A stretch of 64,000 nucleotides of DNA, taken from the NCBI RefSeq assembly GCF_008152325.1, contig NZ_CP042243.1, positions 1,617,026-1,681,025 on the forward strand. The letters are read 5' to 3'. This DNA comes from Crassaminicella thermophila. Its GTDB lineage: Bacteria; Bacillota; Clostridia; Peptostreptococcales; Thermotaleaceae. The position numbers and the translations under genes were made by a program. Below the pieces are notes generated by a model, which saw only the letters and a program-made list of their open reading frames with translations, was not told where the DNA came from and ran no database searches. Shown here in pieces: positions 8,300 through 16,320 of the stretch (position 1 is the first letter of the stretch; the number at the start of each line of letters is the position of its first letter).

Positions 8300-9016
8300 T
8301 TACCTAGTTATCTCAAACGGTGTTACTAGTTCTCCGTCTATAACTCCATATAACTCCAATCTATGAATTCTAATTTTTTGCAACAATATAGGTATTTCTG
8401 TTTTTTCTATTAATTTTTCTATTACTACTTCAGGTTTTAAATTTCCCTTACTTCCTGTTGCTACAATCATACTAAAGATACATTGTAAATGATCTTTACT
8501 TACAAATTCTAAATTTTTAATAAGGGGTCTTATGTTTATTTCCTTCTTTTTTTCTTTATTTTTTTTCTTGATTATTTTATGCATCAGTATTTCTTCATTT
8601 CTCATAAAGTTTAATATTTCTCTTCTTAATAATTCTTCACTTACATCATTTTTTAGTGAACATCTTACCATGTATTTTGACTGCTCTACAATAGCCATAA
8701 GTGCTTTACTTTTTACATCTATATATTTACACTTTATAATTTTAATTCCGTCAGGTAGTTGTTCATTTATTCTATTCTTTAAAATAGATAAATCTATTTT
8801 TTCCTGTATCTCTATATCTATATATTCTCCATCACTTGATACCCCTAGAGCTAAAGCCGTAGCAAATGAAATCTTAGGATGAGGATTAAATCCTTGTGTA
8901 AAAGCTATTGGTATATTTGCTCTTCTTAATACTCTCTCTACCATTCTTACTAAATCTAGATGAGAAATAAATATCATATAACCATTTTTACTAAATCTCA
9001 TTCTTACTTTATACAT
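8300..9016 (-). CDS. TIGR03936-type radical-SAM-associated protein (DUF2344)
   Basis: 238 residues from the chosen start. The N-terminal half (MRFSKNGYMIFISHLDLVRM, then FNPHPKISFATALALGVSSD) is the DUF2344 signature. The family is nearly always encoded next to, or fused to, a B12-binding radical SAM protein; its reaction is unknown. I start at ATG 9016 because AGGTGG lies 7 bases upstream; the reading frame then overlaps the upstream gene's last codons by 8 bases, pointing to translational coupling. Confidence 0.88.
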   Translation of the reverse strand: MYKVRMRFSKNGYMIFISHLDLVRMVERVLRRANIPIAFTQGFNPHPKISFATALALGVSSDGEYIDIEIQEKIDLSILKNRINEQLPDGIKIIKCKYIDVKSKALMAIVEQSKYMVRCSLKNDVSEELLRREILNFMRNEEILMHKIIKKKNKEKKKEINIRPLIKNLEFVSKDHLQCIFSMIVATGSKGNLKPEVVIEKLIEKTEIPILLQKIRIHRLELYGVIDGELVTPFEITR

Positions 9017-10853
9017 TACATACACCACCTGAAAATGCTTGATTAATTCCACAACCTGTACAACTTATTCTACAATCATGTGTTAATATTTCTTGCTTTG
9101 CTTTTTCATTTTCTTTTATTAAGAATTTTTTTGTAATACCTATATTAATAAAATCCCATGGTAATATTTCATCATATTCTCTCTTTCTATTAGCGTAAAA
9201 ATGAGGATCTACTTTACTTTCTTTGAAAGCTTCCATCCATTTTTCATATTGAAAATGATCTCTCCATCCATCAAATTTACATCCATTTTCCCATGCTTTA
9301 ATTAGTACCTTTCCAACTCTTCTATCTCCTCTTGCAAAAACAGCTTCTAAGAAACTTGTTTTTGTATCATGATAATTATATTTGATGTTTTTATGTTTAA
9401 ATTTGCTCTTTAAATACTCTTGTTTTTCTTTAAGAACATCGATAGTATCCTGTGGTTGCCACTGAAAAGGAGTGAAACCTTTTGGTACAAAATTTGATGT
9501 ACTAACTGTAACATTTAATCCTCTAGCTCTCTTCTCTTTTGGTATACTATAAAAAGTTTCAACAACTTTATAAGCAAGATCAACAATCCCATCTAAATCT
9601 TCATAAGTTTCTGTTGGTAGTCCAATCATAAAATAAAGTTTTACATTATTCCATCCAAGAGAAAATGCATTTTTTACTGTTTCAATCAAATCTTTTTCTG
9701 TTATGCCCTTATTAATAACATCTCTTAATCTCTGTGATCCAGCTTCTGGAGCAAATGTTAATCCTGTTTTTCGTACTTTTTGAATTTCTTCAATAACTTC
9801 TAATGGAAATTTATCTAATCTTAAAGATGGTAAAGATAATCCAATCTTTTTATTACCATACTCATCTATTAGATATCTGATTAATTCATTGATTTTCGAA
9901 TAATCACTTGTACTTAATGATGCTAGTGATAATTCATTATAACCAGTAGTTTTAATCAATTCATGTGCTAATTCTTTTATTTTATCAATTGATCTTTCAC
10001 GAATAGGTCTATATAACATGCCTGCTTGACAAAATCTACAACCTCTTGTACAGCCCCTAAAAATTTCCACCATAGCACGATCATGTACAACATCAATAAA
10101 AGGAACGATTACTTTCTTAGGATAAAACACACAATCTAATTCTTTAATAATTCTTTTAGATATCTCCTTTGGATAACTTTCTTTTTTAGGAACAAACTCT
10201 TTTATCGTGTTATCATCGTTGTATTTTACTTCATAAAAGGAAGGTATATAAACCCCATCTAAATCAACAATCATCTCTAAGAATTCTTTCTTTGTAGCAC
10301 TACGTTCTTTCCATTCTTTATACTTCTCTATTATTTCAAATATAACTTCCTCTGCTTCTCCTAACACAAAAATATCTACTATGTCAGCAAGAGGCTCAGG
10401 ATTATATGCACATGGTCCTCCTGCAATAATAAAAGGATATCTTTCTTGTCTATCCTTACTTCTTATAGGAATATGCCCTAACTTAAGTATATTTAACAAA
10501 TTTGTATAACTTAATTCATATTGAAGCGTAAATCCTATAAAATCTAGATCTCCTATAGGGCTATGTGTTTCTAATGTAAATAATGGTATATTCTTTTCTT
10601 TTAAAGCTAATTCCATATCTATCCAAGGTGAAAAAATTCTTTCACAAAATATCTCATCATTTTCATTTAATATATTATATAATATATGCATCCCTAAGTG
10701 AGACATACCTACTTCATATATATCTGGAAACGCAAAACCATATCGTATTTTAATAGTATCTAAAGATTTCTTTACCGAGTTAATTTCACTACCTATATAT
10801 CTTGCAGGCTTCTCAACCTCAAATAGCAGCTCCTCTAAATCCAATTTGTTCAT
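9009..10853 (-). CDS. TIGR03960-type B12-binding-domain radical SAM protein
   Basis: 614 residues. The N-terminal region (about 20-190) resembles a cobalamin-binding Rossmann domain, with GMSHLGMHILYNILNE and FIIAGGPCAYNPEPLADIVD. The radical SAM core has the cluster motif CTRGCRFC (CxxxCxxC, about residue 260) and the later GWNNVKLYFMIGLPTET. A Cys-rich tail (CRISCTGCGINQ) may hold a further metal site. It is predicted to act with the DUF2344 protein that it overlaps by 8 bases. The substrate is not known; the neighbourhood (rng, ribosomal genes in relatives) hints at RNA or ribosome modification, but that is inference. Confidence 0.9.
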   Translation of the reverse strand: MNKLDLEELLFEVEKPARYIGSEINSVKKSLDTIKIRYGFAFPDIYEVGMSHLGMHILYNILNENDEIFCERIFSPWIDMELALKEKNIPLFTLETHSPIGDLDFIGFTLQYELSYTNLLNILKLGHIPIRSKDRQERYPFIIAGGPCAYNPEPLADIVDIFVLGEAEEVIFEIIEKYKEWKERSATKKEFLEMIVDLDGVYIPSFYEVKYNDDNTIKEFVPKKESYPKEISKRIIKELDCVFYPKKVIVPFIDVVHDRAMVEIFRGCTRGCRFCQAGMLYRPIRERSIDKIKELAHELIKTTGYNELSLASLSTSDYSKINELIRYLIDEYGNKKIGLSLPSLRLDKFPLEVIEEIQKVRKTGLTFAPEAGSQRLRDVINKGITEKDLIETVKNAFSLGWNNVKLYFMIGLPTETYEDLDGIVDLAYKVVETFYSIPKEKRARGLNVTVSTSNFVPKGFTPFQWQPQDTIDVLKEKQEYLKSKFKHKNIKYNYHDTKTSFLEAVFARGDRRVGKVLIKAWENGCKFDGWRDHFQYEKWMEAFKESKVDPHFYANRKREYDEILPWDFINIGITKKFLIKENEKAKQEILTHDCRISCTGCGINQAFSGGVCNV

Positions 10854-10960
10854 CTTTTGTCCTCCTAGTTCATGTTTCTATCTCTTTTCTATTATTTGTA
10901 TACACTCGAACTTAAATACAATATTTTGTACTAAAGATTTCGCATTACTATTCTACCATT

Positions 10961-11839
10961 TTACCCACTCTTTAACAACTTTTCTAAGGAAGCATTTAAT
11001 CCATATTTTACTAGTCCATTTAATACATCATTTTCTGTTAATACACCTATTATCTTACAATCAGCATCCATTACTGTAACTATATGATATTTTCTTGGCA
11101 CAAATTGGTTCATAACATCCTTTATTGGTGTATTTTTTACTGCTATTAAATATTTTGTATTCAATACACCATTACACAATAAATGTTGTCTTTTTTGAGT
11201 TACTTCTTTTATAAAAATAAAAGCTGCCATCTTATACTCTTTATGTGCCGCTATATATAAAAAGATGGCTAATAATAATATATATATATTAAATTTATTG
11301 TATTTAACAGCATAACATCCATATAAAAACAATACACAGCTAATCACTTTCGATAAGATCACTACAAATTTAGTTGATTTCTTAAAACCAATAAAATATG
11401 CAAGATAGGCTCTACCTATTCTTCCTCCATCTAGAGGAAGAATAGGTAACAAATTGAAAATTCCAATACTTAAATTTGAATATATAAAAAAAAGAAATTT
11501 CTCATTAGATAATTGAAAAATATTTAATATATAATATCCTAAGAATACCATTATCAAATTTAAAATTGGTCCAGATATTGCAATCATTATTTCATGTTGT
11601 GGATTTATAGCAATATCTGCTTCCATTCTTACGACTCCTCCAAACGGAAAAATCTCAATACTGTTAATCTTATATCCCAATAAATTTCCCATATAAACAT
11701 GAGCTCCTTCATGGAGTAATATAACAAAAAAGGCGATAACTAAATACTTAATATAACCAAACACAAAAAATACTACAAAAAAAATACATAAGAACATATT
11801 CATCTTTATATCTACTTCACATAATCGCATCAGCCTCAT
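10961..11839 (-). CDS. spoIVFB: SpoIVFB-like membrane site-2 metalloprotease (M50) with CBS region
   Basis: 292 residues with several membrane spans in the first 200. The zinc motif is HEGAH (about 43-47, HExxH), and the second metal ligand lies in NLLPILPLDGGRIGRA (NPDG-like). A C-terminal cytoplasmic part (about 225-290) has one CBS-like unit (IKDVMNQF...VMDADCKIIGVLTENDVL), which in SpoIVFB senses ATP. SpoIVFB cleaves pro-sigma-K inside the mother cell of a sporulating bacterium. The adjoining SpoIVFA-like gene makes the sporulation role likely. RBS GGTGAT lies 6 bases before the ATG. Confidence 0.88.
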   Translation of the reverse strand: MRLMRLCEVDIKMNMFLCIFFVVFFVFGYIKYLVIAFFVILLHEGAHVYMGNLLGYKINSIEIFPFGGVVRMEADIAINPQHEIMIAISGPILNLIMVFLGYYILNIFQLSNEKFLFFIYSNLSIGIFNLLPILPLDGGRIGRAYLAYFIGFKKSTKFVVILSKVISCVLFLYGCYAVKYNKFNIYILLLAIFLYIAAHKEYKMAAFIFIKEVTQKRQHLLCNGVLNTKYLIAVKNTPIKDVMNQFVPRKYHIVTVMDADCKIIGVLTENDVLNGLVKYGLNASLEKLLKSG

Positions 11840-11858
11840 TCATTTATCACCTTTTATA

Positions 11859-12596
11859 TTAAAGTATCTTCCTATCAAAAGGAATATATTTTGTAGGATC
11901 AACAACTTTTCCTTCCTTCCAAAGTTCAAAATGTAAATAAGTGTTTTCATTTTTATTTGGCTTATAAATAGTAGCAATTTCTTCTCCTTTTTTTACTATT
12001 TGCCCTTTTTTTACTTTTACATGTGAACAATTAGCATAAAAAGATACCATATTGTTCTTATGTTTTACTTTTATGTATTTTCCTAAACTTTTTCCTTCCC
12101 CAATTTGTATAATTTCCCCATCTGCAACTGATACAATACTTTCATCCTTATTAACTAATATATCTACTCCTCTTTGAAACGTTTTTATATTTAATATTGG
12201 ATCCCTACTTTCTCCATAATTGGATATAATCTCTCCTTTTAAAGGTACTATGAATTTTATGCTTGAATTTGTTTCCTTTGAAAAAGCATTAAATACATTT
12301 GTAACTTTATTATGCATTTTGGGTATTTCTTTTACATACACCATTATTTGTTTAATAGATTTTTTTAAATTTATTTCTTTCGTAAGAGAAATTTTAATTA
12401 CATCTTTTGTTTTATTTGTAATTGGCGAATTTATATTTTTTATAAAAATGACTAGTAGTACGATCAATATGCATAGTACAATTTGCTTTAAAGTTCTTTT
12501 ATAAAATTGACTTCCTCTATTATTATAATTTTTTCTTTTAACATGATTAGATATCTTTTGTCTATTTGAGTTTATTTTTCTATACAATTTGTTCAT
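11859..12596 (-). CDS. spoIVFA: SpoIVFA-like membrane protein with degenerate M23/LytM domain
   Basis: 245 residues: a basic cytoplasmic N-terminus, one membrane span (about 36-56), a spacer, then an M23 (LytM-fold) domain from about 115 to 240. The zinc-binding residues of active M23 enzymes are only partly kept: the usual HxGxD reads QRGVD and the HLHFE motif reads YLHFE. This loss is expected of SpoIVFA, which regulates SpoIVFB rather than cutting peptidoglycan. Gene order SpoIVFA then SpoIVFB, 19 bases apart, matches Bacillus. A plain M23 family protein is the alternative. Confidence 0.8.
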   Translation of the reverse strand: MNKLYRKINSNRQKISNHVKRKNYNNRGSQFYKRTLKQIVLCILIVLLVIFIKNINSPITNKTKDVIKISLTKEINLKKSIKQIMVYVKEIPKMHNKVTNVFNAFSKETNSSIKFIVPLKGEIISNYGESRDPILNIKTFQRGVDILVNKDESIVSVADGEIIQIGEGKSLGKYIKVKHKNNMVSFYANCSHVKVKKGQIVKKGEEIATIYKPNKNENTYLHFELWKEGKVVDPTKYIPFDRKIL

Positions 12597-12659
12597 AATT
12601 ACCCTCCTTATGTAGATTATAATATAATATATTTTACAGGAAGGTTAATTATTACAACA

Positions 12660-12690
12660 AAGGACTAAAGCAAAAATTGCTTTAGTCCTT
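12660..12690 (-). terminator. Rho-independent terminator after mgsA
   Basis: 12-bp perfect stem (12660-12671 with 12679-12690) and a 7-base loop, downstream of mgsA on the minus strand. It closes the rodA-mgsA unit before spoIVFA. Confidence 0.85.
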
Positions 12691-12712
12691 ATCTACTCAA
12701 AATTCTTATTTA

Positions 12713-13120
12713 CTAATCTTCATATTTTTGTACAAACTCTCTCCATTGAAATTCCCCTCTTTCCATGGCACGAAGTAGAATTTCAGCAGTAGCTACATTC
12801 GTTGCTACAGGTATCTTATAAACGTCACACAATCTTAACAATGCTAAAATATCAGGCTCATGAGGTTGTGCTGTTAATGGATCTCTTAAAAAAATTACTA
12901 AATCCACATTATTTACAGCAATTTCTGCTCCGATTTGCTGATCTCCACCTAATGGACCAGATCGAAATCTTTTAACATTAAGTCCTGTAGCATCTTGAAT
13001 GAGTTTACCAGTAGTACCAGTAGCCATCAAATTATACTTTGCAAGTGTGCCCTTATAGGCTATTGTGAAATTAATCATACTCTCTTTTTTCTTGTCATGT
13101 GCTATCAGTGCAATATTCAT
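12713..13120 (-). CDS. mgsA: Methylglyoxal synthase
   Basis: About 135 residues. It converts dihydroxyacetone phosphate to methylglyoxal and phosphate, a bypass relieving sugar-phosphate stress. Family motifs are [20 protein letters not shown] (phosphate binding), [14 protein letters not shown] and [16 protein letters not shown] with the catalytic Asp. I choose the ATG at 13120 because GGTGAGGAG lies 9 bases upstream; in-frame ATGs at 13126 and 13141 are possible but badly placed. It follows rodA with its ribosome site just beyond the rodA stop. Confidence 0.96.
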   Translation of the reverse strand: MNIALIAHDKKKESMINFTIAYKGTLAKYNLMATGTTGKLIQDATGLNVKRFRSGPLGGDQQIGAEIAVNNVDLVIFLRDPLTAQPHEPDILALLRLCDVYKIPVATNVATAEILLRAMERGEFQWREFVQKYED

Positions 13121-13141
13121 TTTCATCTTCTCCTCACCCAT

Positions 13142-14248
13142 TTAAAAATTTATTTTTTGCCTTCTCATCCCTACATTAAGAGCGATACCAATTGCAATCA
13201 TATTGGTCACGAGTGAACTTCCACCATAACTCAAAAAAGGAAGAGTAACTCCAGTTACAGGCATTACCCCCATAGTCATTCCTATATTTTCAAATATTTG
13301 AAATGCAAACATAGAGGTAATACCTACAACAACTAATGAACCATATACATCTTTTGCTTTTTGGGAAATTTTTATCATTCTATAAAGAAATATAAAATAT
13401 AAAATTAAAATAATTAACCCACCTACAAATCCAAATTCTTCTCCAAGCACTGCAAAAATAAAATCTGATTCTTGTACTGGTAAAAAGTTATAGTTATTTT
13501 GTGTTCCTTGATACAAGCCTTTCCCTAGTAGTTGCCCTGAACCAATTGCAATTTTCGATTGCATAACATGATAATTTCCCGGCAAACTAACATCTGAAGG
13601 ATGTAGGAACGCATCTATTCTTATCCTTTGATGTGGAGCTAAAAATTTATATACAATAGGTAATGAAATAATGCCTGCTAATACTCCTTTTCCTATTATC
13701 TTGTAATTGAGACCTGATACAAAAGTCATTCCTAAAACAATTACAACAAATACTAATGCATTACCTAGATCTGGTTCTTTTAAAACCAAAAGTATTGGTA
13801 CAGCTACATATATCCCTACAGGAATCAAATCTTTTATAGTATCTAATTTGTTCTGTTTATCTTCAAGAAATTTAGCAAAGGAAAGTATAAAAGCAATTTT
13901 TACAATTTCAGATGGTTGGACATCTATAGGTCCTAAATTAATCCAGCTTCTTGCACCAAATTGAACCTTTCCTATTCCTGGCAAATATACAGATAATAAC
14001 AATATAATTGATCCTATATAAATCCCCTTTTGAAATCTAGCAAAAGTATTATAGTCTATAAATAATATAAAAATAATAGCAAAAATTCCTAGTAAAAAAG
14101 CAATTGCTTGTACTTTTACTTGTCTAGTTAATCCCTTTTGAGTAATATGTGTCGCACTACTAATCATTATTAAACTAATAACAAAAAGCAACAGTACAAT
14201 AATAATCAAAATTATATCTATATGTTTAAACAATTTTTTATCTATCAT
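13142..14248 (-). CDS. rodA: SEDS peptidoglycan polymerase RodA
   Basis: 368 residues with about ten membrane spans, typical of the SEDS family (RodA/FtsW/SpoVE). It polymerises lipid II for cylindrical wall growth with a class B PBP. Signatures are GSGQLLGKGLYQGTQNNYNFLPVQESDF in the large extracellular loop region (positions about 236-263), and PVTGVTLPFLSYGGSS near the C-terminus. The local context of mreBCD and PBP2 argues for RodA rather than FtsW or SpoVE. A terminator after minE separates it from the min genes. Confidence 0.92.
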   Translation of the reverse strand: MIDKKLFKHIDIILIIIVLLLFVISLIMISSATHITQKGLTRQVKVQAIAFLLGIFAIIFILFIDYNTFARFQKGIYIGSIILLLSVYLPGIGKVQFGARSWINLGPIDVQPSEIVKIAFILSFAKFLEDKQNKLDTIKDLIPVGIYVAVPILLVLKEPDLGNALVFVVIVLGMTFVSGLNYKIIGKGVLAGIISLPIVYKFLAPHQRIRIDAFLHPSDVSLPGNYHVMQSKIAIGSGQLLGKGLYQGTQNNYNFLPVQESDFIFAVLGEEFGFVGGLIILILYFIFLYRMIKISQKAKDVYGSLVVVGITSMFAFQIFENIGMTMGVMPVTGVTLPFLSYGGSSLVTNMIAIGIALNVGMRRQKINF

Positions 14249-14380
14249 CTATACACCTCTTTTAATTTGCCTAATTAAAATTATATCATATTCAGCAAAA
14301 TACTCTCAACAATAATCAACTTTTTCTGATAAAACTATCCATATGATAGTATATTTTTTATAATTGTTAGTTGTTTTTAC

Positions 14381-14419
14381 AAAATAAAAAAACCGAAATT
14401 TTTTCGGTTTTTTTATTTT
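14381..14419 (-). terminator. Strong rho-independent terminator after minE
   Basis: An 18-bp perfect inverted repeat (14381-14398 with 14402-14419) with a 3-base spacer lies at the end of minE, followed by A/T-rich sequence. Its stem overlaps the minE stop codon region. Confidence 0.88.
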
Positions 14420-14691
14420 GATTTCATTTTTTTAATAGGAATATTCGCCATCAACGCAGGAACCATTGTATTATCTGTACTTCTCTTTGTCTTAGAAATC
14501 TTAATATCTAATCCATCTTCATCAATCTCCATATAATCAGAAATAACCTTAATAATATCCCCCTTAACCATTTCTAAAAAATGCGGAGAACAATTTGTCC
14601 GATCATGAACAAGAACAAGTTTTAATCTTTCTTTTGCTACATTTTTACTTGAGGAGTCTTCTTTACTAAAAAATTTAAATATATCCATCAT
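14413..14691 (-). CDS. minE: Cell division topological factor MinE
   Basis: About 92 residues. MinE stimulates MinD ATPase and drives pole-to-pole oscillation of MinCD. The N-terminal membrane-targeting and anti-MinCD region (MDIFKFFSKE...AKERLKLVLVHDR) and the C-terminal topological domain (EIDEDGLDIKISKTKRS) are both recognisable. Translation could start at either of two consecutive ATGs (14691 or 14688), both behind GGGGAGAG. It is the last of the minC-minD-minE set. Presence of MinE rather than DivIVA/MinJ alone is known in Clostridia. Confidence 0.95.
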   Translation of the reverse strand: MMDIFKFFSKEDSSSKNVAKERLKLVLVHDRTNCSPHFLEMVKGDIIKVISDYMEIDEDGLDIKISKTKRSTDNTMVPALMANIPIKKMKSK

Positions 14692-14709
14692 GTCTCTCCC
14701 CTTTCATGC

Positions 14710-15504
14710 TTATTTCATTCCGAATAACCTTTTAAGTTTTGACACAAAGCCATCTTGCCCATCTAATTCAAGGAATGGAACTTCTTCTCCCAAAATTCTA
14801 TTTGTAATATTTCTATATGCTTTGCCAGCCATTGATCCATTTTCTGTTACAGCAGGCTCTCCTTTATTCGTTGAAATAACAATAAATTCATCATCTGGAA
14901 CTACTCCTAAAAGATCTATAGCTAGTATATCTATCATATCTTCAATATTCATCATATCTCCCTTTTTAACCATATCTATTCTTACTCTATTAATAATTAA
15001 TTTCGGATCTCTTAATTCAGCTGCCTCAAGCAATCCTATAATTCGATCAGCATCTCTTACAGCAGAAATTTCTGGTGTAGTAACTACAACTGCTTTATCT
15101 GCTCCTGCTATTGCATTTTTAAATCCTTGTTCAATTCCAGCTGGACAATCAACTAAAACATAATCAAATATTTCTTTTAATTCATTACAAAGTTTTTGCA
15201 TCTGTTCTGGTTTAACAGCATTTTTATCTTTTGTTTGAGCAGCTGGTAATAAAAACAAACCACTATATCTTTTGTCTTTAATAAGTGCTTGTCTTAATCT
15301 ACAAACACCTTCTACTACATCAACAATATCATATACAATTCTATTTTCTAAACCCATCACTACATCCAAATTTCTAAGACCAATATCTGCATCCACAACC
15401 ACAACCTTTTTACCTTCAAGCGCTAATCCAGTTCCAATATTTGCAGTTGTTGTTGTCTTGCCAACTCCACCTTTTCCTGATGTTATTACTATTACTTCGC
15501 CCAT
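14710..15504 (-). CDS. minD: Septum site-determining ATPase MinD
   Basis: 264 residues from ATG 15504, chosen because GGAGGG lies 7 bases upstream and the product then begins MGEVIVITSGKGGVGKTT, the deviant Walker A of ParA/MinD. Other motifs are VVVDADIGLRNLDVVMGLEN and the C-terminal amphipathic membrane helix SKLKRLFGMK. MinD recruits MinC to the membrane and is displaced by MinE. It is encoded 18 bases before minE. Confidence 0.97.
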   Translation of the reverse strand: MGEVIVITSGKGGVGKTTTTANIGTGLALEGKKVVVVDADIGLRNLDVVMGLENRIVYDIVDVVEGVCRLRQALIKDKRYSGLFLLPAAQTKDKNAVKPEQMQKLCNELKEIFDYVLVDCPAGIEQGFKNAIAGADKAVVVTTPEISAVRDADRIIGLLEAAELRDPKLIINRVRIDMVKKGDMMNIEDMIDILAIDLLGVVPDDEFIVISTNKGEPAVTENGSMAGKAYRNITNRILGEEVPFLELDGQDGFVSKLKRLFGMK

Positions 15505-15548
15505 TTTTATTCCCTCCATCATCACTATTTCATTACATATAAAATTAA

Positions 15549-16190
15549 TTACTTATTTGGCAAATATGGTTCAATCACTACAACACCTTTTTTAATTTTT
15601 GCAAGCTCAGGCCCTATAGGTTTAATTTGCTCATTATCTGGTGATCTTGCAATAATGTCAGCTATTCTTAATTGTGTTGGTTGTAGGCTATAAGCAGCAA
15701 CAAAAGCATTTTCATTGCCACTTGAACCAGCGTGAGCTAAACCTCTTAACGCTCCCATTATCAATATGTTCCCTTCAGCCATTACTTCAGCCCCTGGATT
15801 TACGTCCCCAATAATAACAACATTCCCATCAAACTTTATTCTTTGCCCAGAACGAATTGTTGCTCGAATAAACTTTGTATTGCCCTCTTCTATTCCCTCA
15901 AAAACCCCTTTTTCCTCTTTTATATCATTTGTCTTTAATTTTCCCTCATTTTTTTCAACCATAATCATACCAAATCTTGAGCTAATAATCTCTTTAATTT
16001 CATCTTTCTCTTTTTGTGTAAGTATTTTGCCTTGAATGCTAACAACTTTTGCACCTGCAAAAAAACGCTTAGCTGATTCAAGTTTCTTTATTAGCTGTTC
16101 TCTTAATTTTACATAATCTGAATCTCTGTTAAAATAAATTGAAATTCCTTCTTTGCTGCCTTTGAAAGCAACACAATTCTCTTCGTACAT
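15549..16190 (-). CDS. minC: Septum site-determining protein MinC
   Basis: 213 residues. The N-terminal domain (about 1-95, beginning NCVAFKGSKEGISIYF) binds FtsZ; the C-terminal beta-helix domain (about 108-210, with FDGNVVIIGDVNPGAEVMAEG and GALRGLAHAG) dimerises and binds MinD. It inhibits Z-ring formation away from midcell. It lies between the PBP2 gene and minD, in the mre-pbp-min order common in Clostridia. Confidence 0.96.
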   Translation of the reverse strand: MYEENCVAFKGSKEGISIYFNRDSDYVKLREQLIKKLESAKRFFAGAKVVSIQGKILTQKEKDEIKEIISSRFGMIMVEKNEGKLKTNDIKEEKGVFEGIEEGNTKFIRATIRSGQRIKFDGNVVIIGDVNPGAEVMAEGNILIMGALRGLAHAGSSGNENAFVAAYSLQPTQLRIADIIARSPDNEQIKPIGPELAKIKKGVVVIEPYLPNK

Positions 16191-16279
16191 CCAGTGACTA
16201 CCTCCAAATTATTACAAATAAATCTTAAATCTAAATATTTTATTCTTCAAAACATATTCAAATCCTCTTTTTTTTGAAA

Positions 16280-16320
16280 AAAATACACTTACAAATTCGC
16301 TTAATTTGTAAGTGTATTTT
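16280..16320 (-). terminator. Rho-independent terminator overlapping the end of the PBP2 gene
   Basis: A 17-bp inverted repeat (16280-16296 and 16304-16320) includes the last codons and stop of the PBP2 gene. A T-rich run follows on the minus strand. It would separate mreBCD-PBP2 from minCDE. Confidence 0.85.
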